Source: Arthonia radiata (taxonomy: Eukaryota; Ascomycota; Arthoniomycetes; Arthoniales; Arthoniaceae). From it: 64,000 bases of DNA. Below are positions 52,000 to 62,592 of this stretch, piece by piece. The stretch is from NCBI GenBank assembly GCA_002989075.1, contig PSQN01000002.1, positions 1,380,097-1,444,096 of the forward strand, written 5' to 3'. Made by a program: the position numbers and the translations under genes. The notes under the pieces were generated by a model. That model was given only the letters and a program-made list of their open reading frames with translations. It was not told the DNA's origin and made no database searches. Positions within the stretch are counted from its first letter, which is position 1, and every line of letters begins with the position of its first letter.

Positions 52000-53805
52000 A
52001 CTACTAAGTAGTCTTTTTTACTCTTCTTCTATAAAATAATTATAGTAGTTTTATTAAAGATAAAAGATTACTATTTAGAGCTAAGATATATACTAACTAT
52101 ATATATAAGATAGATATTATAGTAAGAAAAAATAGTCTTAATAATCTTATTAGAGATACTATTAGAGCTAGACGCCTTACTATTTAGAAGTCTAGTAATA
52201 TAGCTTCTAATCTCTTTAATAGTAACCTTAGATAAGATATTTAACTTATAGTTAGCTTAAACGCTACTATTTAGATCTATAAGATCTATAAATAGAGCTA
52301 GTAGAAAGAACTTCTTTAACAGTATTCTTATATTAGTTATAAGTGTCTTTATAGATTTACTGCTAGTTTAATTAATAAAAAATAGAATCTTTATTAGACT
52401 AGTATACTTATTCTTACTTTATTTAAATATTCTCTAAAGGCTTCTTTCTCTATTTACTAACTTTATATACTTCTATAGAAAGTAGCGCTACTATTCTTAA
52501 CTATTTTAGTAGAGCTTATACTAAAGAAGGTTAAACTAGTATTAAAACTTATACTTAAGTATAAAAGTAGAGTTTATAAAGTAATCCTTCTTAGCCTACT
52601 ATATAATTTTAAGAGCTAATTTACTTTAAAAGACTAGTCTAGCTTTACTCTTTTACTTAAATATACTAATTAATAGTATTTTAGTAGAGAAGCTACTAAA
52701 TAGAGATAAAGAGTCTCAAAGAAATATTTTATATTATACTATTATAAGTTACTTAGCTTTTTAATAAGGTTTTCTATATTAAGCGTATCTAGGGCTAGCT
52801 ATATATAACTACTTTACTTACTAGAGGCCTCTACTAAGCGTAGCTTAATTAAAATATAATTTTAAATAAGAGTCTACTTTAGTTATAAACTATAGAAAGT
52901 AATACTTAAATATATTTAATAATAAAGATAAGATCTATAACTAAGAACTACTATTCTTTTTTTTAAATTAAGTCTACTTATAAAGTAAGTAGATAAAGCT
53001 TAAAGTTAGTATATAGTTTCTATAAAATCTATATATTCTAGTTACTAGCCGCTATAGAGCTGCCTTACACTAAATTATAAAAATTAAAGTTTTTTAGTAA
53101 AATATACTCTTCTATAGTATTCTAAAGAGTATTATAAATAGTAGTCTATATAGTAACAGTATAATTACTACTTTTTAAGTTATATATATTAACTATACTA
53201 GTTCTTTTTATATTAGTGTTATAAATAAGCTAAGCTATATATAGTCTAAATTAGTAAAAGACTATATTCTTCTTTATTAGCGTCTATTTAACTAAAAAAG
53301 CTATCTTTATTAGTGAACTAGAGTTAAACTTAAGTCTAAATAGCTTTAGATAGTATATTAACTTAGTATAACTATTCTATTTTAGCATTTAGAGTATAAT
53401 AATAAGACTATTTTTAAGTAAATTAAAGAAGAGCTATATAGCTCTTCTATTTATATTACTATAATTATACTATATAACCTAGTATTCTATTATTATATAC
53501 TTTAGTTAATCTCTCTACTCTTCTTTTCCTACTACAGTACCTATTAGTTACTAAAGAAAAGTAGTCTTTAGGCTAAGTTTTTTATAATTAAGATAAGAAA
53601 GGTTAGTTAGTCTACTTAGTAAGCTAGCTTAAGCTAGTATACCGCCTTTCTTTTTTCTACTTAAAAGGTAAACCTCTTAGAGTCTATTTATACGACTAGT
53701 ATATACTAGATATACTATAACTACGCTATAAGATATATTTAGTATATTTAAAATTCCTTATAATAGAGCTGAAAGGCTATATATAACTAGTATTACTAGG
53801 CCTAG
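52000..53805. repeat. Unassigned degraded repeat DNA between copies C and E
   Basis: About 1.8 kb of heavily RIP-mutated sequence. It is probably the continuation of the host element seen at 42231-44651, because copy C inserted into it. No terminal repeat or catalytic motif is recognisable on either strand. Confidence 0.4.
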
Positions 53806-54254
53806 TATTACGATCTTGCTATATTAGGCTAGTATAAGGCTCAGTTCAACAAGCCTTATTAGAGCGTTATATAGAATATCTAATAACTTTAATATAGCAA
53901 TATTAGCAACGTTGCTATATTACAATAAAATTCTAATAACCCAATAAAGAAATTATTAAGACCGTCGGATACAGAGAAATATATCTATATACTTTAAACT
54001 ATATAGCTAAACTAATAGCTAATCTTAAAATAAACTTTAATTTATTAACTTAATATTTGAATATAATTTTCTTAACTATATTTAAGTAATATACTTTACC
54101 TTTTATTTACTTAGTTAAACTTCTCTTACTCTTTATAATTTATTTTATCTCTTTTATCTTTTAGTCTTTAGTATATAAGATATCTACTACTAAGGTTAAT
54201 AAGTATATAAGGTATATAAGCCTTAGTTTAGTCTTTTTAGCAATTAATATTATA
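53806..54254 (+). repeat. 5' LTR of copy E, U3 type 3
   Basis: 449 bp. The left part aligns with 11780-11959 and the right part with the shared 270 bp segment, followed by the same leader (TTTTAATAGACTCGC) as the other copies. Confidence 0.85.
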
Positions 54255-56289
54255 TTTTAATAGACTCGCTATAAAAGTAAAGAAAATAGATTAATTATAT
54301 TTACTACTTTAATACTTAATAGTTATAACGCTATAAACAAGTTAGCTAATAGAATAGCTAATATAAGTAAAATATTAAACGTTAATATTAAAATAAAAAA
54401 GAGCTTCTTAAATAAACGTTTTAAAGTTACTTTATTTTTAATACGCCTAGCTATATATTTTAAAACTTATAAAGACTAGTTTTTAAACAATACTACTATA
54501 ATCTTATTTACTATCTTTTATATAAATAGAAACGCTTATAAGTATGTTAAGTACTACTTTAACGATTTTCTGTTTACTTTAATAAAAAGAAGACATAAGA
54601 ATACTAATAAATTCTTTGCTAGCTTTGTTTTTTTCTAAAAAAAGCTTAAAGAGATTTTTAAATAGACCAACGTTAGGCGTATTACTACTAAAAAGCTCTA
54701 AAATTTTAAGTAAATAGAACTAATAAGTAGATATACTACTAAATTTATATAGTATACTAATTAAATAGAATAAGATAAAAGATCCCTTATTAAGACTTTT
54801 TATAAAAGACTTAAGAATTATATTAAAGAAATAATCTAAATTTATAAAGAGAAGTTTAATAACCTCAATAGTTTTATATAATAAGTAAAGAAGATTAATA
54901 ATAGTAACTTTAAAAGATAAATAAATAAAAAAGAAGAGTAACTTTATTAATAGATTCTATAGAATAAAGAATTAAATAAACGTATAATAAGATCAAAATA
55001 ATTTAACAAAGTTAAATTTTATAAAGCCTTAAGAAAAACTAAATAATTAAAAAAGAGAATATAGAATAAAGAATAAGTTATACTTATATTACAGAAAACT
55101 AAGGTATTAAGTTAAGAAATACTGTTTTAAGAAACAATAGATTAATAGTACTAAGCAAAGTAAGTATAATAACAATAATTAATCTTAAAAACTCTACTCG
55201 CTATAATAATAGTTTAATATAATTATTTAGATATAATATAATAAAGAATATAATAAAGTAATAAATATACTTATAATCTTTATTAATTGTTAAAATACAA
55301 ACTTAATTAAAGATTGTACGCTTTAAGATATAGAACTTCTATTAAGAACTAATTAGAACTAGTATAAGTATATAACTAGTTTAACTAAGAAATAAAAGAA
55401 TATCTACTAGAACGTCTTTTACTAACTAAATCTACTTAAGCTATACTAAAACTAGAATACAGATAATAAGTTATAAGAGAAAATAAAGGAACAATAAGTA
55501 AAATAGAAACAATAAAATTTATAGAACTAAAATAATATTAACTATATTATTTTAAGGTAATAAATACTAAAAACCGTTATATTATATAAAATACTATTTT
55601 AAACCGCTTACTATAATAATAATTATAAGATTTATAAATTTAATAAGTAGAGATTAGAATAGTAATTAAAAAAATCGATATCTCTAAAATAAGGTTTAAT
55701 AGAAGAATTAGATCTTACTTAAGAATAACTTAGATTATCTTATTTAAAAACTTAAGAGAAATTTAAGAAAAAATAGACCGTAGAAGCTAAATAAAATAGT
55801 ATCTATAATACATTATAAATAAAATAATAACTTAAAGACAAAAATATAGATTCTAATAGTATAAAATTCTCTCTTAAGAACAATACTAACTAAAAAAAAT
55901 AAACTTTAATTTGTTAAAAAGAAATAATATAGAGACTTTATTAAATAGCCTTTTATAATAGAAAGTTAAGCGCTAATAAAGATATTAATAATATTTTAAG
56001 ATATATTTACTTACATTTATAATAACTAATAAACTATCTTATTAGAGATTTAGAATTATATAGTTAGTATTAATACTTTTAACTAATAATATATAATCTA
56101 TAAATATAATAAGTTATAACTAATAATAATTGTATAATTAAAATAAGAATTATAAATAATAAACTAAACGTTATAATAAAAGTAGTACTAAGATATTTAA
56201 TATAAAAATTCTTATAGTAAATTAACCGGTAATAAATTTTAATACTTAAGATACTCTAGAATATATATAATTAACAGAAAAAAGACTAG
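53806..56289 (+). mobile_element. Copy E: partial Ty3/Gypsy chromovirus, U3 type 3
   Basis: A partial plus-strand copy: a 5' LTR of 449 bp (53806-54254) followed by leader, gag, zinc knuckle region near 55080-55130, and the beginning of pol. Similarity to copies A and G ends near 56,289, and no 3' LTR follows in the window. It is the most AT-rich copy of the family, so probably its oldest member here, and it is broken throughout. Its LTR has the same type 3 left part as the solo LTR at 11780. Confidence 0.85.
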
Positions 56290-58275
56290 TTATTCTAAAG
56301 ATAATTAATATAGATATAAAGATAGTATTTAAACTACTATTTATATTTTTAGTTTAACTATAAGTTTAAAGATAACATACTATAAAAATCTTATTAATTA
56401 AATCTAAATATTAGATTAGCTAATACTAAAAGATAATTATAAATTAGGTATCTTAATCTAAGATAATAGAGTTAAAGAGACTATAGAGCTTAAATATATA
56501 AACTAAAATTAGATCTATAATAGCTTCTACTAATATATTCTTATAAAAAAAAGTGTTTTATCTTAGTAAGTTAGTTAATAACTACTAAATAGTTATAAAA
56601 TTTTAGAAAAACTAGATCAAGAATAGAAGCTAGAGAGCTAAATAATAAAATTTATAGAAATATCTCTTTAATATTAATATAAAATTAAGAAAGAATATAG
56701 CTAACTATACTAATTTTGAAGTAATAGCTTAATATAAATATAGATATAGTAGTTATATATAAAATACTTAATTACTAGATAGATACTAGACTACTAGAAA
56801 GAATAATAAAAGAGGCTTAAAAGTTAAATAGTACTAGTATAGCTAGAAGTAGAATAAATATAAGTACATTCTAATAAGTATAAATAAAGCTTATTATTAT
56901 TTAGTACTACTTAATAATCTTAGTAATATATAAAATTACCTTAAATAGAATAGATTAATAGATTAATATCTTTATAATAGATAGTATTAGAGATTTTAAG
57001 GTTCTAAAGAATTTATTTATACTAAAAATAATCTTAATAGAAGTTAGACTAGAGTTATATAATCTTAGAGTCTAGTCTGTTAAGATTAAAGATAGTTAAA
57101 TAAGAAATAAAAGAGAAATACTAAAAAGTACTAAAGTTAAAATATAGCTAGTAATAAGAGATAATAGAGTAAATAAGTAAATATAGATACTTATAATAGT
57201 TAGAGCTAGACTAGAAACTATACTTTAATACTAACTTTAACTGAAACTTTAATTAAAACTTAAAGCTACTTATAGCTTAACTAAGGTTATATAGACTAGA
57301 ATAATAATTATAAACTAGACTAGTAATTTCTTAGAGACTATTAAAGAATATTAACTAGAGCTAGAATAATACTAGAGCTTTAGTAGTTTTAGAGTTTATT
57401 AATAGCTGCTAAAATACTTTATATACTATAGCTTAATAAATACCTATTACTAGTAAGCTACTTTTAGATCTAGAGCTATATCTCTTTCTTATTTAGAAAG
57501 ATTACTAGATTAATAAATAAAACTATTAGACTTTTTATTCTTCTTATTTACATAATAGATATGTTAAAAACAGACTTCTCTATAGAAGAGAAGAGAAGAG
57601 AGATTCTAGATTTTCTTCTACTCTAAAACTAGTAGAAAGAGAATAGAATTTAGTAGTAGAGTAGAAATTTAAGTTTTATCTTTTATGTTTACTTTTATTA
57701 TACTAAAAGTTAGAAAAAATTTATTTAAAGAACAAAAGTTAATAATATAACTTCTACTTTTACTTCTATTATTATAAAAGTAGAATAGAAGCTTTAATAT
57801 AAAATAAAAGAGAAAAAAAGAGAATAGAAATTAAACTATACTTATTAATAATTAAACTAAGAAGCTTAAAAATATACTATATAGATTTAAATAATCTTTT
57901 TATACTTAAAACTTATTGTATATAAGTCTTAGTTTTTATAGTTATTGAAAGATAATTTTATATAGTAGTAAAAGTTTTAGTATCTATAACTTTTGTTTAT
58001 TTTTAGTTTTAGCTATTTATATATTACTATTACTAAAGTTTTTAAACTTACTTTTATTACTAAATCTCTTAATATCTATAAATTGTTTTTTTTTTTACTT
58101 CTAGTACTCGTCTTTACTATTTTAATATGATTAGACTTTAAAGTTATTATACTAAAGTTTCACTCTAGTAAGTATATATTTATCTAAAGGTTATTTATCT
58201 TTATTTAGCTATAAATAAGCTATAAGATAGTATCTAAGTATTTTAACTTAAGTAACTTTTATACTATCTTATATA
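56290..58275. repeat. Unassigned degraded repeat DNA right of copy E
   Basis: About 2 kb of RIP-mutated sequence of unknown origin. Toward its right end, around 57572-57597, lies GACTTCTCTATAGAAGAG, almost identical to the inverted repeat of the small element at 58276-58823. This suggests a second, degraded copy of that element or a former larger one. Confidence 0.4.
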
Positions 58276-58823
58276 GAGTTCTCTATAGAAGATAGCAATT
58301 CTATAGAAGTAGAAGTAGTATAGAATTTAGAATAGAATAGAACTAATTATTAGAACTTCTATTCTATAGTAGAAGCTATTATAATTTCTATTAGAAGTAG
58401 AGGTAGAATAGAAGCTTATATTTTTAACTTCTATTCTTTTTTAATATTTTATATAAATAGAATATAGAATAATAAAAAATAGAGTTATTTTAATTACTTA
58501 TTTTTTAGATTTTTAAGATTTTTTTTTAGCTTTTAAGTACTTCTAAATATATGGTTTAGAGCTTAATAACTCTAAATAATTAATTTTAAACAGAATTAAA
58601 TGTTAAATTTCTAATATAATAATTTTTTATTAAAAAACCAAATCTTTTATTCTACTTTTACTTCTATTACTAAGCTTTTACTAAAATAGAAGTAAAAATA
58701 AAATAGAATAGAATTAAGATAACTCTTTTTCAATTGAGATACTAACTTTTACTTCTACTTCTAACTAAATAGAAGTAGAATAGAAGCTAGATACTAGCTT
58801 CTATTCTCTTCTATAGAGAACTC
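58276..58823. mobile_element. MITE-like DNA element, 548 bp, TA target duplication
   Basis: A short element bounded by a perfect 17 bp terminal inverted repeat, GAGTTCTCTATAGAAGA at the left and its reverse complement at the right. It is flanked on each side by TA (58274-58275 and 58824-58825). The TA duplication points to the Tc1/mariner-pogo superfamily. The inside has no coding capacity and is full of short AGAAGTAGAA / TTCTACTTCT runs in both directions, which could fold into hairpins. It is non-autonomous and would need a transposase from elsewhere. Confidence 0.6.
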
Positions 58824-58825
58824 TA

Positions 58826-59915
58826 CTAAGTTAGTAGATATATTAGAAGGTTCTTTAACTAATATAGAAGTATAGTTATTTTAGGGTATATACTCTTTTA
58901 TACTCTTTTATAGTCTTAATATTTAGTATATTAATTTATTTAATTACTTTAAGTTATTATAGCTATAAATAATAAATCTACTTTATATAATAAATTAATA
59001 TATTACTTAGTTAGCTTAAGTCTTAAGACTCTAGTAGTTCTCTATATTTATTTTATAGCTTAAGTATACTCTAAAATATATAAATTATATAATTAAGTCT
59101 ATAAATACTCTATAATTATATATTAAGAGCCTAAGAATATTAAAAAGAAGATTATACTTATATAGTTAAAAAGTATATAATAGTATTAAAAGCATGAAAT
59201 ATATATACTAGTAAAGAGAGAAGATATACTTTTTACTTTAAGATTAATTAATATACTTCTACTATAATATATTAAGTAGTAGTTAAGTTAAGTTTAAAGC
59301 CTCTTAATAGTATATTTACTTAATATCTATATAGCTAGAGACTATATTAAGTCTTAAAACTTAATTAATCTTATACTCTTTACATATTAGCTATCTTAAA
59401 AGTTTTACTACTTCTTTTTAAATCTTTACTAGAAATATTATAGTCTCTATTAACTTATATTAAAGTTTAAGATAATTAAGTAGATTTTAACTATTATATA
59501 AAGTTTTTATAAACTTACTAAAGAATATTTAATAGCTAGATTAATTTAAGTATATAAGAGATAAAAGAGTAGTATAAAAGGTTATATACTACTATTAAAG
59601 CTTAGAAAAAAGCTAATTAACCTTCTTCTTCTTTTTTTCTATTAAATACTACTTATATTTAAGACCTTCTTACTAAAGTTAAGATTATTTATTATATAAG
59701 TCTTTTAATCTAAATAATACTTTTTAGCTATACTTAAAACTACTTTTATAGACTATTTTTTTTCTTAATTAATATAAAGAAAAAATACTTTCTAAGATTT
59801 AAGATTCTCTTTCTACTATAGCTTTATTAATAGTAATATTTATTAAATTAGATATATAAAGTATACCTATATTAGATAGCTTTTAGGTATAAAAAAATAA
59901 TAAGAAATATAAAAC
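58826..59915. repeat. Unassigned degraded repeat DNA at the right border
   Basis: About 1.1 kb of RIP-mutated AT-rich sequence with no recognisable element. The switch to normal GC occurs sharply near 59,915-59,930. Confidence 0.5.
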
Positions 59916-60255
59916 CGCGCTAAGACTACTATCGGGCCTTAGGCGCGTAGGGCGAACATTTCCTTATCGGACAATATATAGACTGAGCGCACGGGCCTGA
60001 GTAGACTGAGGCTAAGCATACCCACTAACCGGTAGGTATGCTTGGCATTGCTTCCTTCGCAGAAAACCCGCCAGCAACTTGCCGATGAATCGTTCTGCGT
60101 AGTTTAACGTTAGGTCGCTTCAAACCATCCTCGAACATTGCCGAGGGAATGGGCGCTCATGCCGAATCCAAACCTCGTAGTACTAAAGAAGAGACAGCTA
60201 TCACAAGCTGCTACGTCGCGGTAACTCGCTAGACAATACCAGATTGCTACCTTCG
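59916..60255. other. Intergenic region downstream of the MFS gene
   Basis: About 340 bp of normal-GC sequence between the repeat island and the stop codon of the MFS gene. It should hold that gene's 3' untranslated region and terminator. No gene is seen. Confidence 0.5.
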
Positions 60256-62265
60256 CTAGATTTGCTCAGTCGCAAATCTGCTTCTCGCTCGCAATTTACC
60301 ACCAAAGATCCACAAAATCACTGCAGCAGGCAAGCCCAGCCCGACTCCAACCAACGCTAAAACGGTGTTCCCCCATCCCCAGCCTAGGTTCCGGTACAGA
60401 GTAGGAGCGAAAATTGGGAACGAAAATGACGCGATGTATCTGACGGTGGTTGTAGCGCCGACAGCAGAGGCTGTGTAACGGGGGTACGAGTCAACCAAGT
60501 ACGTAATGACAATCTGAAAGCTCCCGATGACGGCGGCAGCGTACACTGCTGCCCCTGTGGACATCTGTGAGTGAGCTGACCCCAACATTCTCTTTTGTAA
60601 AGGTTGACAGCTTACCTATGTTGGGCACGATCCAGTGCGCCCGGCGCTGAGCACTCCATCCGTACCTGAATTACGCGAAAATGAGCATATCATCATTACA
60701 TCTAATTGACGTGAATCGGGACGTACCAAAGAAGTCCAATCGGTAAAATGACTGCAGGCCCGACGAGAATAGGCAGCCTGAACTCGGGTCTTCCGATTTG
60801 ATCTGGTGCTCGCTCTCGCTGCCTGCGATAGAAGAAGTCGTTGAGAAATCCTAGGATGAGCTCACCGCCAACGAAACCCGTTGCCAGGCTGACGTAATTG
60901 AGTCCACCGGTATCGGTCTCTTCATGGTATTGCGTCCGCCACACGTCCGGGAATGTGCCCAGTACCAAATAGATCATTCCGTATAGATACCCGCCGTACG
61001 CAGCCAGAACTTGTATGATTGGCTGCGTACCTAGCAGAACGAACGGTCGCTTCAAGGCTGTCCAGATCTGCTTGAGCTTGGGCCTCGTGCTTTCTTCATT
61101 CTCAAAAACGGACCGCAAGGCTACGATACCCTTCTCTTTCCGTAGACGCTTGACCTTTCGCTGCAGGATTATCGGTCCATAGCTTTCTGTTAAGAAGACA
61201 AAGCCGAGTATTTGAACTAACACGTCAAACGTGCTTGTAGACCAATAGATCCAACCTGTGAGCGCCGTGATTAGTATTTACTTCATATCCTAGCGTCATT
61301 GGACAAGAGCCTACGCCATGTGGTGTTCTCCGCGATGAACGCCGCAGCAATAGGCCCGACAGCAGGTCCAACAAGCGGCATGAATGAGTAAATTGCCCAG
61401 ACGCGTCCTCGCTGCTCAGGTTTCCAGCAATCACTATTCATATTCTAAGCATACCAGCCATTTGAAAGCCTCAATCTTGATCAAGTCTGGAGTCTTACCT
61501 TAACAGCCCCGTGCCTGCTGTCAGTGGCGCACACCCGCCAAGCCCAGACAAGAAGCGGAATGCGACCATCTGCGCACCTGTGTTTGCAAATCCGCATGCC
61601 AAATTGAAGACCAAGAAAACAAGATTGCCGGCTTGCAGTATCACAACTCTCCCGTAAACTTCACTGAGTGGGCCGTAAAGAAGCGGACCGATCGCGTATG
61701 CGAGAACGAACGCAGATAGCATCATTTCAGTGACCACACTGCTCGAGACGCTGAGGTCTGCGTTCATGTGTGGGAAGGCGGGAGCGATCATAGATGATGC
61801 TACAGGTGAAATAAAGCTGGAATCCGTAATTTGAGAACCGAACCGGCGGCCAAGATTACCTTGTACTTACGTGAAGCAAGAAACCACGGCGGTCACCGCA
61901 ATTTTTTTGCGCAAACGCCAGTTTTGAGGGTTTGCCTCGTCCTCGGGTCCGTCCCAACCGACCGTAAGCGAAGACGTGTGCTCTGCTATGTGAGCTCGTG
62001 TCTTCTCACCATCCTCTGTGATCTGGGGGATGTCATCCATATCGTTGTGCGACCCTAGCACAACACCATGCTGTGTTTTGTTCTGGTCATTGTCTATCGT
62101 CGACCAAACATTCTCCTCGTGATTAGAGATTTTGGGCGCAGCTTCGTTCGACTCTGGAAAGTTACGGTTCTGCCCATGGGAGTATGAGTCTGTTTGCCCC
62201 TGCTGCGCCCTTTTCGACTCGCCATTACTCGCTCTTGACATGTTTGTTCCAGCTGATAGGTTCAA
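60256..62265 (-). CDS. MFS exporter, DHA1 (drug:H+ antiporter-1) type, six exons, 569 residues
   Basis: A plasma-membrane proton antiporter expected to export small organic molecules. Exons on the - strand: 62265-61871, 61816-61499, 61433-61315, 61255-60727, 60665-60616 and 60554-60256. The five introns are 54-65 bp with standard GT-AG ends, and the joined frame is 570 codons including the stop, so the gene looks intact. The first about 116 residues are a polar cytoplasmic tail ending in the GPEDEANPQNW motif typical of fungal DHA1 transporters. Twelve membrane segments are expected. GPLSEVYGR (residues 180-188) is motif A between TM2 and TM3, and a GPxxGP motif (VGPAVGPIAAAF, motif C-like) lies in TM5. 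M9 is an alternative start. The substrate cannot be read from sequence. It lies tail to the repeat island. Confidence 0.92.
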
Positions 62266-62592
62266 GCTTATCGGCCCAGTATGGAAGAGTGAAGATTGGT
62301 GATGCTACTAGATAGACTGTGCAAAGCCTTGAAAATATTTGAGTTGATCACCCGAACACGTTCACGTTGCACCGGTCACGAATAGGACGTCATTAAGTCC
62401 GAGCACGTGGCAAAGGCCATCACGTTCGCGAAAATTCTATTGGCTCATTACGCGCGAGCCGAAAACTGTCCTAACTCTGGCTCCTCTTCATACGAGCTTA
62501 CAGAGAACCTTCCAGTTCCAAAGACTACCTGTAGAGCTCTTGCTCCGATCTATGTATATGTAGTCTATTCACAGCCAATTTTCGCCTCAGCA
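62266..62592. other. Intergenic region between permease and MFS gene
   Basis: About 330 bp between the stop of the permease gene and the start of the MFS gene, both on the - strand. It must contain the MFS promoter. I see no clear TATA box or conserved operator. The + strand frame 62407-62682 overlaps the permease 3' end and has no recognisable content. Confidence 0.5.

Larger units (their letters stand above)
5371..59915. repeat. 54.5 kb RIP-mutated island of nested transposons
   Basis: The sequence between the two gene-bearing edges is extremely rich in TA, TAG and TTA and poor in CA and TG, with no intact gene. This is the expected result of RIP, the ascomycete process that turns C:G into T:A in repeated DNA, mainly at CpA. 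It is filled with LTR retrotransposon fossils in both orientations, at least one small inverted-repeat element, and unassigned degraded sequence. The individual elements are listed separately. Confidence 0.95.

Noticed and set aside
5371-59915. Possibility that the AT-rich block is a centromere, mitochondrial insert or CRISPR-like array
   Set aside because: The resolved content is ordinary nested retrotransposons with target duplications; no regularly spaced repeats, no mitochondrial genes. A centromeric role cannot be judged from sequence alone.
61225-61434. 69-codon - strand frame
   Set aside because: A shadow in the wrong phase over exon 3 and exon 4 of the MFS gene.
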